Below are positions 50,023 through 59,022 of a stretch of DNA of 64,000 nt, in pieces; position 1 is the first letter of the stretch; every line of letters starts with the position of its first letter. The stretch lies in the NCBI GenBank assembly GCA_945873145.1, contig CAMCBZ010000010.1, positions 1 through 64,000 on the forward strand, in the 5' to 3' direction. Position numbers and translations under genes: made by a program. The stretch comes from an uncultured Prevotella sp. GTDB lineage: Bacteria > Bacteroidota > Bacteroidia > Bacteroidales > Bacteroidaceae. The notes under the pieces are model-generated. The model saw only the letters and a list, made by a program, of their open reading frames with translations. It ran no database searches and was not told where the DNA came from.

Positions 50023-51888
50023 ATGAAGAAGATTCTCTCTACTTTTGTGGCTCTTCTCTCTGCGGCCAACATGATGGCACAGGGATGGCCAGCAAACTAT
50101 GGCGGTGTGATGCTGCAGAGCTTCTACTGGGGCAGCTACACTGAGTCGTCATGGAGCAGCCTCACTCAGCAGGCCGATACGCTTTCCAAGTACTTCAGCC
50201 TCATCTGGGCTCCACCTTCGGGCTATCCCAACACCACAAAGAACAACATGGGCTACTATCCCATCTATTGGTTCAACCAGAACAGCGCCTTTGGCACTGA
50301 AGCTGAACTGCGCACGATGATCAAGACCTACAAGGATAAGGGCACGGGCATCATCGCGGATGTGGTTATCAATCATAAGAACGGCCCGTCGAGCTGGTGC
50401 TCCTTCGCCAACGAAACGGTCACTGGTCAGAACACCGGCAAGACGTACTCCGTGACTTGGGACAACACCAACTATAAGCAGATATGCAGCGACGACGAGG
50501 GCAACACCAACAAGAGCTCTGAGGGCTACGGCAAAGTAAAGGGCAACAAGGATACTGGTCTCGGCGACGGTGGCTGCCGCGACCTCGACCACACCAGCAC
50601 CACCACGCAGAAGAACGTGGAGACCTACGAGGACTTCCTGCTCAACGAGATGGGCTACGCTGGCTTCCGCTACGACTTCGTCAAAGGCTACGCTCCTTCC
50701 TATATTAATATGTATAACACAGTCGCTAAGCCCATCTACTCCGTCGGCGAGTACTGGCAAGGCTCGGTGACCGACACGAAGAGCGGCGACCATCCCTTCG
50801 GAGGCGTGAAGGACTGGGTGGATGCTACGAGCAAGACGAGCGCTGCTTTCGACTTCCCGATGAAATACTTCATCCAGGATGCCTTTGGCAACAACAACTG
50901 GAGTAAGCTCGTCAACTATGCCAATGGAAAGACTACATTGATGGGCACCAGTGGCTACGCTCAGTATGCCGTGACCTTCATCGACAACCACGATACAGGC
51001 GATCCACACGACAATCCTTCTCCTCTTCGTGCTAACATCGCAGCTGCCAACGCTTATATCTTGGCTATGCCGGGCACACCATGTATATGGATCAGCCACT
51101 GGACAGCTTACAAGACGATCATCAAGAAATGTATTCTTGCCCGCAAACTCGCAGGAGTCACCAATACCAGTACAGTGGAGCAATCCGTTGGCTCATCAGC
51201 CGGATACTATGCTAAGGTGAAAGGTACTAAGGGTGAGGTGCTCATCGTGATTGGTGCGCCATCGGTCAGCACCACTGGCTTCCAGTTGGCTTGCGAGGGT
51301 GAGAACTTCAAGTACTATGTCTCCAATGGCCTCGACATCAGTGGCATCAATAGTATCAAGGATGAGGTAAGCAGCTGGAAAGCACCTTCTTTCTGCAAGG
51401 TCAACGACGGTGAGATATGCGCCTTCTTCGAGGTGCCGAGCTCATGGTCAGGCTATGCAGCCATCAAATGTTGGGCTTGGGATGCCAACGGAAACTACAC
51501 TGGTGGCAGCTGGCCGGGTGCTACTTGTACGAAGGTCGGTACCACCGATGCAGGAAACGCTGTTTACAAATGGACATGGGATGGTTCATTCACCGGCACG
51601 ACAGCTTCTACCCCCTCTCACATTATTTTCTCAGGGTGGAGGTCCTCAACAACATTCACGGATACCTATAAAATTGCACAGCAGAACAACCAAACATTCA
51701 AGAACGGCAACTATTATGGCTTAAGCACTGTTCTTGGCAATGTCATCGATGCCACTACCGGCATCAGCAAGATCATGACAACAACGAATACTGTTGATGC
51801 TCCAATGTATAACCTTGCCGGACAGCGTGTAGACAGCAACTATAAAGGTGTGGTGATACAGAATGGAAAGAAGGTAGTGAGAAAGTAA
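50023..51888 (+). CDS. Secreted GH13 alpha-amylase with CBM26-like module
   Basis: 621 residues. A signal peptide without lipobox (about 1-19, NMMAQ) precedes a GH13 barrel (about 25-345) of the plant/archaeal-like alpha-amylase style: IADVVINH, GFRYDFVKG (nucleophile Asp), SVGEYW (acid/base Glu) and FIDNHDTGDP. A beta domain follows, then one CBM26-like starch-binding module (about 465-570) and a C-terminal tail (YNLAGQRVDSNYKGVVIQNGKKVVRK, given as YNLAGQRV and QNGKKVVRK). It occupies the place of susG next to susCDEF, but is neither a lipoprotein nor a SusG homologue. It has its own operator-controlled promoter. Confidence 0.93.
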   Translation: MKKILSTFVALLSAANMMAQGWPANYGGVMLQSFYWGSYTESSWSSLTQQADTLSKYFSLIWAPPSGYPNTTKNNMGYYPIYWFNQNSAFGTEAELRTMIKTYKDKGTGIIADVVINHKNGPSSWCSFANETVTGQNTGKTYSVTWDNTNYKQICSDDEGNTNKSSEGYGKVKGNKDTGLGDGGCRDLDHTSTTTQKNVETYEDFLLNEMGYAGFRYDFVKGYAPSYINMYNTVAKPIYSVGEYWQGSVTDTKSGDHPFGGVKDWVDATSKTSAAFDFPMKYFIQDAFGNNNWSKLVNYANGKTTLMGTSGYAQYAVTFIDNHDTGDPHDNPSPLRANIAAANAYILAMPGTPCIWISHWTAYKTIIKKCILARKLAGVTNTSTVEQSVGSSAGYYAKVKGTKGEVLIVIGAPSVSTTGFQLACEGENFKYYVSNGLDISGINSIKDEVSSWKAPSFCKVNDGEICAFFEVPSSWSGYAAIKCWAWDANGNYTGGSWPGATCTKVGTTDAGNAVYKWTWDGSFTGTTASTPSHIIFSGWRSSTTFTDTYKIAQQNNQTFKNGNYYGLSTVLGNVIDATTGISKIMTTTNTVDAPMYNLAGQRVDSNYKGVVIQNGKKVVRK

Positions 51889-51935
51889 AAACCCTTCCCT
51901 AAAGCCCTTCCCTAACCCTCCCCAAGGGGAGGGAA
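51889..51935 (+). repeat. 3'-end element directly after the third amylase
   Basis: It begins at the base after the stop codon: AACCCTTCCCTAAAGCCCTT, then CCCTCCCC-AA-GGGGAGGG, a perfect hairpin. It is the same family as 25519-25556 and 31308-31351. Confidence 0.6.
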
Positions 51936-51970
51936 TGGCAATACCCGCAAGGGCGTATTTCGGTTTTGAT

Positions 51971-52066
51971 GTAGGGGCGGCCCGCCGTGGCCGCCCTAAC
52001 ACCGCAAGACATATATTATATATTACTGTCAAGCGTGTTAGGGCGGCCACGGCGGGCCGCCCCTAC
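51971..52066. repeat. Perfect 32-bp inverted repeat with 32-base loop
   Basis: The left arm 51971-52002 (starting GTAGGGGCGGCCCGCC) and right arm 52035-52066 (ending GGCGGGCCGCCCCTAC) are exact reverse complements over 32 bases. The 32-base loop is AT-rich. It lies between the convergent amylase and chromate transporter genes. Confidence 0.9.
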
Positions 52067-52077
52067 GGCGTTACCCC

Positions 52078-52151
52078 CTACAGTGTTGGGACGGCGATAC
52101 TGCTCTACAGTGTTGGGACGGGCGTAGCCCTACAGTGTTAGGACGGGCACG
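52078..52151. repeat. Three direct repeats with core CTACAGTGTTGGGACGG
   Basis: Copies start at 52078, 52105 and 52130 (period 25-27). They follow the large inverted repeat and reach almost to the chromate transporter gene end. Confidence 0.8.
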
Positions 52152-52163
52152 GTTGCACAAACT

Positions 52164-52739
52164 TTAGTACAGCAGTACCAGGCCGGCGAAGGCGGCATAG
52201 CCAATCATACGGATGGGATTGATGTGGAGCCAGTAGGTACCCACAAACGTAGCGACGAAGAGGGCTACGCTGATGGAAAACTGCCAGGGATTCTCTGCCC
52301 ACGAAGAGAAGTTCTCTTTGTCGATGAGCATCAGTGTGGCGGCAGCCAACAGGCCGACGACTCCCGGGCGCAAGCCTAAGAAGATGTGTTGGACCACTGG
52401 TGTCTTCATGTATTTCATGAACATCCTTGCGATGACGATCATCATGATGAATGATGGCAGTACGAGCGCAAAGGTGGCAACGGCCGAACCGAGTGTCGAC
52501 ATGATCATGCCGTAGCCTGCATTGTTCACGGCTGTGTAGCCACAATAGGTAGCTGAGTTGATGCCCACCGGTCCCGGCGTCATTTGTGAGATGGCGACGA
52601 TATTGGTGAATTCGGCTGTCGACAGCCAGTGATGGACGTGCACCGTCTCGTTTTGAATGAGAGAGAGCATGCCGTAGCCGCCACCAAAACCGAAGAGTCC
52701 GATGAGGAAGAACGTATAGAAGAGTTGTAAGAAGATCAT
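52164..52739 (-). CDS. Chromate transporter family (CHR), second half-size subunit
   Basis: 191 residues with about five membrane segments. It has the short-chain CHR domain motifs GLFGFGGGYGMLSLIQ (about 15-30) and QMTPGPVGINSATYCGY (about 52-68). Short CHR proteins work as pairs of oppositely inserted halves; its partner lies 3 bases upstream. The family exports chromate in exchange for other anions, but many members have unknown anion substrates, so the true substrate is open. Confidence 0.88.
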   Translation of the reverse strand: MIFLQLFYTFFLIGLFGFGGGYGMLSLIQNETVHVHHWLSTAEFTNIVAISQMTPGPVGINSATYCGYTAVNNAGYGMIMSTLGSAVATFALVLPSFIMMIVIARMFMKYMKTPVVQHIFLGLRPGVVGLLAAATLMLIDKENFSSWAENPWQFSISVALFVATFVGTYWLHINPIRMIGYAAFAGLVLLY

Positions 52740-52742
52740 AGG

Positions 52743-53282
52743 TTATTCGTTGGTGAGATATTTGCCATAGACATACCCGCCCAGTCCCGTGGCGATGATA
52801 ATCCAGATAGGGTTGACATGGAGTCCCCAGATGAGCAGTGCCGAGGCAATGGGAATCCAGCAGTTGGACAGGGTGATATGGGCACTCTTGGCCAGTGTGA
52901 ATGTCGGTGCGGCAATGAGCGCCACCACGGCGGGACGTATGCCGCGGAACATCGCCTCTACCCAGTGCCACTCCATGATGTGATGGAGAAACATGGCGAT
53001 GGCAAGGATGATGAGAAAGGAGGGTAGGGCAGAGCCCAGCGTGGTGCACAGCGCACCCTTCTTGCCCTTGAGCTTATAGCCGACAAAGGTGGCCAGGTTG
53101 ATGGCGAACACACCGGGACAACTCTGTGCCACGGCGACGTAGTCGATAAACTCCTCCTTCTTGATCCAGTGGTACTTGTCCACGATATCAGCCTCAATGA
53201 TGGGTAGCATGGCGTAGCCGCCTCCCAAGGTGAAGGCTCCGATCTTGAAGAATGTGGTAAAGAGCAGAGAATATGAACTCAT
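52743..53282 (-). CDS. Chromate transporter family (CHR), first half-size subunit
   Basis: 179 residues with about five membrane segments. CHR motifs are FFKIGAFTLGGGYAMLPII (about 11-29) and AQSCPGVFAINLATFVGY (about 51-68). It is the first gene of the two-gene operon with the other half, 3 bases apart. Copy 3 of the multi-hairpin repeat lies just upstream (53308-53398). No clear -7 box was found, so the promoter may lie in or beyond that repeat. Confidence 0.88.
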   Translation of the reverse strand: MSSYSLLFTTFFKIGAFTLGGGYAMLPIIEADIVDKYHWIKKEEFIDYVAVAQSCPGVFAINLATFVGYKLKGKKGALCTTLGSALPSFLIILAIAMFLHHIMEWHWVEAMFRGIRPAVVALIAAPTFTLAKSAHITLSNCWIPIASALLIWGLHVNPIWIIIATGLGGYVYGKYLTNE

Positions 53283-53307
53283 CTGATAATGGATACTTAC
53301 TTTTGTG

Positions 53308-53398
53308 TAAACGCTCCGCTTGGCGGAATAGAGAATATTACCGAATATATATTTGATATTCGTTTATATTCTTAATGCCATCGACGATGGCACGTTTA
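53308..53398 (+). repeat. Multi-hairpin interspersed repeat, copy 3
   Basis: The ends pair as TAAACG / CGTTTA. Inside are CCGC-ttg-GCGG, a central AT-rich arm (AGAATAT / ATATTCT closing stem, shortened relative to copies 1 and 2), and GCCATC-gac-GATGGC. Relative to copy 2, the outer stem and the last stem differ by paired substitutions. Confidence 0.8.
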
Positions 53399-53409
53399 AA
53401 GCTATAAAA

Positions 53410-53449
53410 GTCCCCGTCACACGTTTCTTTCGGAGCGTGTGAGGGGGAC
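53410..53449 (-). terminator. Terminator of purL
   Basis: GTCCCCGTCACACG / CGTGTGAGGGGGAC is a 14-base stem with one mismatch, followed on the minus strand by TTTTATA. It lies 13 bases after the purL stop. Confidence 0.85.
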
Positions 53450-53462
53450 GATCTGTTATTGC

Positions 53463-56400
53463 TTACTTCTTGCAGTTCTCAATCCACTTGCGTGCATTGA
53501 CGAAAGCTTCGATCCACGGCGTGACATCGTCGTTGCGATGCTTAGCCGGATACCATGCGTTCTGCCAAGGGAAGATGGCACGCTCGGGGTGCGGCATCAT
53601 GGCCAGATGGCGTCCGTCGGCCGAGCAGATGCCAGCCACGTTGTAGTCCGACCCGTTGGGGTTGCCGGGATACTCAGCGTAGTTGTACTTCGCCACGACG
53701 TTGTAGTGATCCTCAGGTTCGGGCAGATAGAAACGGCCCTCGCCGTGAGCCACCCAGATGCCGAGCTTGTCGCCGCTCAGACTGCCGAGCATCACGCTGT
53801 TGTTCTGTGGAATGCTCAGTCCGAGGAACTGGCTTTCGAACTTCTGGCTGACGTTGTGCGTCAGGTGCGCGCGGTGCTTATGCTCCGGGTTGATGAGGTT
53901 GAGTTCCACCATCAGCTGGCATCCGTTGCAGATACCGAGGCTCAGCGTGTCCTTGCGTGCATAGAACTTGTCAAGAGCTTCTTTAGCTTTCGGGTTGTAG
54001 AGGAAGGCACCAGCCCAACCTTTAGCCGAGCCGAGCACGTCGCTGTTGGAGAATCCACCGCAGAACACGATCATGTTCACTTCCTCGAGCGTCTCGCGGC
54101 CGCTGATGAGGTCGGTCATCATCACGTCCTTCACCTCGAAGCCTGCCAGCCACAGCGTGTAGGCCATCTCGCGCTCACCGTTTGTGCCTTTCTCACGGAT
54201 GATGGCAGCCTTAGGACGTGCAGCCTGCTGAGCGTTGTCTTTCCAACGGTCGGGGTTGAGGCCGAGCGACTCGAAGGAACCCTTGAAGTCTTTGCCGAAC
54301 TTCATCTCCAGCGGTTGCTTCTTATAGTTGAGATAGCGCTTGCGTGCCATGCCATTCATGCTCTGGTCGCGGTCGAGGAGATAAGAGGTACGATACCAAA
54401 CGTCGCGCAGCGCATCGATGTCGAATTCATGGCTGTAGTCGCCCTTGACCACGACGATCTTGCGCTCGTGTGGTGTAGGATAAGCGATCTTGGCATAGCC
54501 AATGCCGTTGTCTTCGAGATACTCGCGCAGCTCCTTCTTGTGCTGGTCAGAAACCTGGATGACCACGCCGGGGTTCTCGGCGAAGAGCATCTTCACGATG
54601 TCGTCGCTCTCAGGCTCCACGTCGTGGAGGTTGACATGCAAGCCACCCTCTGTGTTGGCGAAGGTCATCTCCAGCAGCGTGGTGATGAGACCACCGGCAC
54701 TCACGTCGTGACCGGCCATGATCCATCCCTTGGCGATGAGCTCCTGCACGGCATTGAAGCAGTCGGCGAAATATTCGCTGTTCTTCACTGTCGGCACGTC
54801 GCTGCCGATGCGGCCGAGGCTCTGCGCGAAGGCCGAGCCGCCGAGTCGCTGCTCGTCGAAGCTGAAGTCTATATAATATAAGGAGGAGTTCTTGTCGTTG
54901 ACAACCACGGGGCTGACGACCTTCTTCACGTCGCTGACCTCTGCACCACTGGTGACGATGACAGTTCCCGGTGCGATGATCTTTCGTCCGTCGGGATATT
55001 GCTGGCTCAGCGAGAGAGAGTCCTTGCCCGTCGGCACGTTGAGCCCGAGCTCACAGCAGAAGTCGCTCAGAGCCTGCACACCGGCATAGAGGCGGGCGTC
55101 CTCACCTTTCTGGCTACGGCACGGCCACATCCAGTTGGCGCTGAGGTTGATGTTCTGTACAGGATAAGGATGGTCGTGGTCAGTGGCGATTGGTGCCCAG
55201 ATGATATTGGTCAAGCTCTCTGCCACGCTGAGCACACTGCCTGCGGCAGCGTCGGCCATGCCGGCCTGAGGAGCATGACCCAGTGCTGTGGCGATGCCCT
55301 GCTTGCCACGGTAGTCGAGAGCCACCACGCCACAGTCAGACAGTGGCAACTGTATCTGGCCCTGCGTCTGCTGGCGGGCCACCTTACCGGTCACAGAGCG
55401 GTCGACCTTGTTGGTCAGCCAGTCTTTGCAGGCTACGGCTTCGAGCTGCAGCACGCGGTTGAGGTATTCGTCGATATGGTCGGCCGAGTAGGTGACGTCC
55501 TCATAGTGGTGCTTGACAGTTTCGTCGACCATCACCGTCTTGGGCGAGTGACCGAACATCTGTGCCACGTCGAGGTCGAAAGGCTTCACGCCGTCGCCCT
55601 GCACAAAGCTGAAGTGAGCGTCGCCTGTGGTCTTGCCGACGACATACAGCGGGGCACGCTCGCGCTCGGCGATCTTCTCGACGTGCTCGAGATGCTTCTC
55701 GTCGATGAGCAGTCCCATGCGCTCCTGACTCTCGTTGGCGATGATCTCCTTGGCAGAGAGTGTCTTGTCGCCGATAGGTAGCTTGGTCATGTCGATCTCG
55801 CCACCGCAGTCCTCGACGAGCTCAGAGAGGCAGTTGAGGTGTCCGGCGGAGCCGTGGTCATGGATGGAGACCACCGGGTTGACGTCTTCCTCGACGAGGG
55901 CACGCACGAGGTTATAGGCACGCTTCTGCATCTCCGGGTTGGCGCGTTGTACGGCGTTGAGCTCAATGCCGTTGCTGTAGCGGCCGGTATCTACTGACGA
56001 AACGCTACCGCCACCGAGTCCGATGCGATAGTTGTCACCGCCGACGACGACGATGTCGTTGCCGGTCTGTGGCTCCTTCTTCAGGCAGTCGCGTTTCTTG
56101 CCGTAGCCCACGCCGCCAGCGAGCATGATCACCTTGTCGTAGCCATAGACCTCACCGGCCTGCTCGCCCTCGACAGGCTTGCCGTCAGCAGTCGTGGCGG
56201 TGTCGCCCGTGGTGCTCTGATACTCAAAGGTCAGCAGTGAGCCGGTGATCAGCGGCTGACCGAACTTATTGCCGAAGTCCGAGGCACCGTTGGAAGCCTT
56301 GATGAGGATCTGCTCCGGTGTCTGATAGAGCCATGGACGTGGTGCGATCTTGTCCTCCCAGTCGCGTCCGGCTGTGTCGTTGTCGGTCTTCAAACGCGGG

Positions 56401-57275
56401 TAGCTGGTCATGTAGACCGCTGTACCGGCGATAGGCCATGAGCCTACGCCACCGCCCATACGGTCGCGGATCTCACCGCCCGTACCCGTAGCGGCACCGT
56501 TGAACGGCTCCACCGTGGTGGGGAAGTTGTGAGTCTCGGCTTTCAGCGAGATGACGCTCTCGATAGGCTTCACGCGGAACCAGTCGCTCGTGCTCTGGTC
56601 TTCCGGTGCGAACTGCTCGATCTCGGGCCCCTGTGCGAAAGCCACGTTGTCCTTATAGGCCGAGAGGATCTTGCCCGGATTTTCTTTCGTGGTCTTCTTG
56701 ATGAGTGCGAAGAGGCTCGAGGGGCGCTCTTCGCCGTCGATGACAAACGAGCCGCCGAAGATCTTGTGACGGCAGTGCTCAGAGTTGATCTGTGCGAAGC
56801 CGAAGATCTCGGAGTCGGTCAGCGGGCGTCCGTTTTGCTTTTCTATCTTATGGAGATATTCTATTTCCTCAGGACTCAGCGCGAGGCCCTCCTCCTCGTT
56901 GTACTTCTCGATGTCGTCGACGTGCTTGATGGGCTCAGGCTCGTGGTTGACGGTGAAGATAGTCTGGTCCAGACCTTTGTACATACGCTGGAGCATGGGA
57001 TCGTGCTCGGCGTCCTCGCTTTTGACGGGGAAGTACTCCTCAATACGCGAAATGCCGGTGAGACTCATGTTTTGCGTGATCTCAACGGCATTTGTGCTCC
57101 ATGGTGTAATCATTTCGCGGCGTGGTCCGACGAAGAAGCCGTCCAGCTTCTCGTCGCTGAGCATCTCGGCGTCGCCGTAGAGCCAGCACAGTTCCTGCTT
57201 CTCCTGCTCACTGGGCTGGTGGTCCATCTCAGTGGCAATGACAGTCTCCTTCGGAGTCTTAAAGAAAAGAATCAT
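53463..57275 (-). CDS. purL: Phosphoribosylformylglycinamidine synthase, single-chain type
   Basis: 1270 residues, the usual length for the large fused FGAM synthase. It converts FGAR, ATP and glutamine to FGAM in purine synthesis. The N-terminal and paired AIR-synthase-like domains include INSEHCRHKIFGG (about 166-178), ETHNFPT (about 250) and VSIHDHGSAGH. The C-terminal class I glutamine amidotransferase domain holds LGICNGCQLM with the nucleophile Cys (about 1115) and MMPHPERA with His (about 1228). It is monocistronic with its own promoter and terminator. It is a housekeeping gene; no other pur genes are nearby. Confidence 0.96.
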   Translation of the reverse strand: MILFFKTPKETVIATEMDHQPSEQEKQELCWLYGDAEMLSDEKLDGFFVGPRREMITPWSTNAVEITQNMSLTGISRIEEYFPVKSEDAEHDPMLQRMYKGLDQTIFTVNHEPEPIKHVDDIEKYNEEEGLALSPEEIEYLHKIEKQNGRPLTDSEIFGFAQINSEHCRHKIFGGSFVIDGEERPSSLFALIKKTTKENPGKILSAYKDNVAFAQGPEIEQFAPEDQSTSDWFRVKPIESVISLKAETHNFPTTVEPFNGAATGTGGEIRDRMGGGVGSWPIAGTAVYMTSYPRLKTDNDTAGRDWEDKIAPRPWLYQTPEQILIKASNGASDFGNKFGQPLITGSLLTFEYQSTTGDTATTADGKPVEGEQAGEVYGYDKVIMLAGGVGYGKKRDCLKKEPQTGNDIVVVGGDNYRIGLGGGSVSSVDTGRYSNGIELNAVQRANPEMQKRAYNLVRALVEEDVNPVVSIHDHGSAGHLNCLSELVEDCGGEIDMTKLPIGDKTLSAKEIIANESQERMGLLIDEKHLEHVEKIAERERAPLYVVGKTTGDAHFSFVQGDGVKPFDLDVAQMFGHSPKTVMVDETVKHHYEDVTYSADHIDEYLNRVLQLEAVACKDWLTNKVDRSVTGKVARQQTQGQIQLPLSDCGVVALDYRGKQGIATALGHAPQAGMADAAAGSVLSVAESLTNIIWAPIATDHDHPYPVQNINLSANWMWPCRSQKGEDARLYAGVQALSDFCCELGLNVPTGKDSLSLSQQYPDGRKIIAPGTVIVTSGAEVSDVKKVVSPVVVNDKNSSLYYIDFSFDEQRLGGSAFAQSLGRIGSDVPTVKNSEYFADCFNAVQELIAKGWIMAGHDVSAGGLITTLLEMTFANTEGGLHVNLHDVEPESDDIVKMLFAENPGVVIQVSDQHKKELREYLEDNGIGYAKIAYPTPHERKIVVVKGDYSHEFDIDALRDVWYRTSYLLDRDQSMNGMARKRYLNYKKQPLEMKFGKDFKGSFESLGLNPDRWKDNAQQAARPKAAIIREKGTNGEREMAYTLWLAGFEVKDVMMTDLISGRETLEEVNMIVFCGGFSNSDVLGSAKGWAGAFLYNPKAKEALDKFYARKDTLSLGICNGCQLMVELNLINPEHKHRAHLTHNVSQKFESQFLGLSIPQNNSVMLGSLSGDKLGIWVAHGEGRFYLPEPEDHYNVVAKYNYAEYPGNPNGSDYNVAGICSADGRHLAMMPHPERAIFPWQNAWYPAKHRNDDVTPWIEAFVNARKWIENCKK

Positions 57276-57321
57276 AGTCTCTCTAAAGTTTTATATGAAA
57301 GATGTTGTAATATTACAAGTG

Positions 57322-57353
57322 CAAAGATACAAGAAATTATCCATAAATCACAA
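57322..57353 (-). promoter_or_regulatory. -33/-7 promoter of purL
   Basis: On the minus strand TTG (57353-57351), 21 bases, TATCTTTG (57329-57322), 47 bases before the start codon. Confidence 0.6.
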
Positions 57354-57506
57354 TCTGACGATTCAATTTTTAGGGTTGTAGTATGTATTTCTCCGGATTT
57401 TCTATATCCTATTCTATAAATGTATCAGCAATTTCTCTGGAAGCAACAGTTTTGGTGACAAGCTTTTGTAAAGTTCGTTGAGGTCTGTATCACTGGTGAA
57501 CTGTAC

Positions 57507-57538
57507 CGACCCCTCCCTTTGGGAAAGGTGGGGCTTTC
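57507..57538. repeat. Lone C/G-rich hairpin element (ACCCCTCCC...GGTGGGG)
   Basis: CCCCTCCCTTTGGGAAAGGTGGGG resembles the 3'-end elements but follows no recognisable gene (parts given: CCCCTCCC, TTTGGGAAAG, GTGGGG). The rest of the gap between purL and the S24 gene (57354-57592) holds nothing I can identify. Confidence 0.45.
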
Positions 57539-57592
57539 CACAACGTGTCTATATATAATATGGTGTATAAAGCTAAATAAAGTGTGCTTTTC

Positions 57593-57623
57593 TTTGTTAA
57601 TAATAGATTATTTACTATCTTTG
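57593..57623 (+). promoter_or_regulatory. -33/-7 promoter of the S24/LexA-like gene
   Basis: TTTG (57593-57596), 19 bases, TATCTTTG (57616-57623), about 80 bases before the ATG at 57703. Confidence 0.7.
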
Positions 57624-57702
57624 CAGGTGAAAATAATCAGTAAGAAAGCGTATAGACGCCGATATGGCATGTTTATGCTTTGGAATATAATTTTCTACAG
57701 CC

Positions 57703-58350
57703 ATGAGAATAGCAAAATACGACTATGAGGCGATGCCGCCGGAGACGCGCAACCTCTATCTGTTGATGATGGACAAGACCGCGGGCGGTCAGACCGCCTT
57801 TGCCCAGGAGATTGGCGTGCGCCAGCAGACACTCACGCGGCTTTTCCGTCCCGACCCACGCAACGGGCGCTACCCTGCCATCAGTCCGGATATCAAAGAG
57901 AAGGTCTGCCGGCACTATGGCTTGGACCAGTCTTTCTTCCTTGCCGAGACAGAGGGCAGTCTGCGCAACACCGATCAGACACGGCCGCGTATCGACCAGA
58001 CTGCATCGGCGGGAAAGCTCACTGAGGAGATCGATGTCTCCTACGAGCGCTATCCGGTCATCAAGCAACTGCCTGACTACGACTTCACCATCCTGGTGAA
58101 AGGCGACAGCATGGAACCGGAGATCAAAAGCGGTGACGAACTCGCCTGCCGTGTGGTGACCGATGCGAGTTTCATCCAGTGGGGCAAGGTGCATGTGCTG
58201 GATACGGACCAGGGCATCGTGGTGAAGCGCATCTACGACGACAAGGATGGACTCAAGTGCGTGTCGGACAATCCCAAGTATCTGCCTTTCACGGTGCCGA
58301 AAGACCAGTTGCGCAGCGTGTGCCTGGTAGTGGGGCTCGTGAGGTTCTGA
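57703..58350 (+). CDS. LexA/S24-like transcriptional regulator with N-terminal HTH
   Basis: 215 residues. The N-terminal part (about 15-75) is a phage-repressor-like helix-turn-helix (TAFAQEIGVRQQTLTRLF). The C-terminal part (about 115-215) is a peptidase S24 domain with the catalytic Ser in GDSMEP (about 136) and Lys in VVKRIY (about 174), so self-cleavage is possible. No obvious Ala-Gly cleavage site was found in the linker, though SAGK at about 102-105 is a candidate. It may respond to DNA damage or act as a stress or phage-type repressor. It is monocistronic. Confidence 0.88.
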   Translation: MRIAKYDYEAMPPETRNLYLLMMDKTAGGQTAFAQEIGVRQQTLTRLFRPDPRNGRYPAISPDIKEKVCRHYGLDQSFFLAETEGSLRNTDQTRPRIDQTASAGKLTEEIDVSYERYPVIKQLPDYDFTILVKGDSMEPEIKSGDELACRVVTDASFIQWGKVHVLDTDQGIVVKRIYDDKDGLKCVSDNPKYLPFTVPKDQLRSVCLVVGLVRF

Positions 58351-58398
58351 AGCAAAAGAACAGCAAGGATTCCATGTGTTTGCAGAGCGAAACAAAAA

Positions 58399-58430
58399 AA
58401 TCGCTGGAATGCCGTGGCATTCCAGCGATT
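58399..58430 (-). terminator. Perfect 15-bp hairpin terminator
   Basis: AATCGCTGGAATGCC / GGCATTCCAGCGATT pair perfectly around a 2-base centre. A run of seven A on the plus-strand left side becomes a T-run on the minus strand, so it ends the DUF4248 gene; it may also stop the S24 gene from the other side. Confidence 0.88.
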
Positions 58431-58482
58431 GCTGTCTTGTAGAAGTAGTCTGTCAGAAGGCGAGGTGACTACGGTCAGACTG

Positions 58483-58776
58483 CTATGGCTCGCCAAGATA
58501 GTAGAAGATCCATTTGACTTGCGCCGGTGTGAACGTACGTTGATGGCCGGTGTAGCCAAGGTCTTGCAGTCGTCTCAACAGGTCGGGACAGTGCTCTGTC
58601 CATTGCCGCAACTTTCTCCAAGCGGCTCCCGGGGTGTCCTGAGGGCAATACATCATGGCGAGTTCCGTGCGTCCGTATGCCCGCGCCTTCATTTCTGTTT
58701 CTGTTTTTGTTTGTTCAATCATCTTTTTTGTGTTTACTAGTATTAAGGGTTGTTGTTGATAACTCTCTTCGTTCAT
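58483..58776 (-). CDS. DUF4248 family small protein
   Basis: 97 residues. The core ARAYGRTELAMMYCPQDTPG... AAWRKLRQW ... FTPAQVKWIFYYLGEP matches the DUF4248 family of small Bacteroidales proteins (often many per genome). The start may be the ATG at 58776 or internal ATGs at residues 19 and 29; the conserved part begins at about residue 29. The fold suggests a DNA-binding-like helix bundle, but the function is unknown. It has its own promoter (58839-58870) and terminator. Confidence 0.8.
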   Translation of the reverse strand: MNEESYQQQPLILVNTKKMIEQTKTETEMKARAYGRTELAMMYCPQDTPGAAWRKLRQWTEHCPDLLRRLQDLGYTGHQRTFTPAQVKWIFYYLGEP

Positions 58777-58838
58777 ATATTCTCCATTTTGAATGTCTTA
58801 TGATTAGTCAATGCGTAAGTCTGTAGAGAAAGGTGATG

Positions 58839-58870
58839 CAAAGATATAAAAAGATTGTGAATACAACAAA
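58839..58870 (-). promoter_or_regulatory. -33/-7 promoter of the DUF4248 gene
   Basis: On the minus strand TTTG (58870-58867), 20 bases, TATCTTTG (58846-58839), about 60 bases before the start codon. Confidence 0.65.
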
Positions 58871-58954
58871 TTAAAAGCAATAAAAATATCATTTACAAGC
58901 AATATTTCGCTTTTACGAACTTGCTTCCTTTGGAAACATGTTGGTGAAAGGACA

Positions 58955-58996
58955 AAAACAAAAACACCCCGCAGTCATCGCGACTACAGGGCGTGG
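58955..58996 (-). terminator. Terminator of the beta-helix lipoprotein gene
   Basis: CACCCCGCAGTC / GACTACAGGGCGTG form an imperfect stem. On the minus strand it is followed by TTTTTGTTTTTG. It lies about 27 bases after the stop. Confidence 0.75.
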
Positions 58997-59022
58997 AAAG
59001 TGTTCACAAGAGAGATTACATA

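Noticed and set aside
57519..57728. 69-residue open frame upstream of the S24 gene
   Set aside because: It covers the S24 promoter (57593-57623) and overlaps the start of that gene in another frame. It has no recognisable features.
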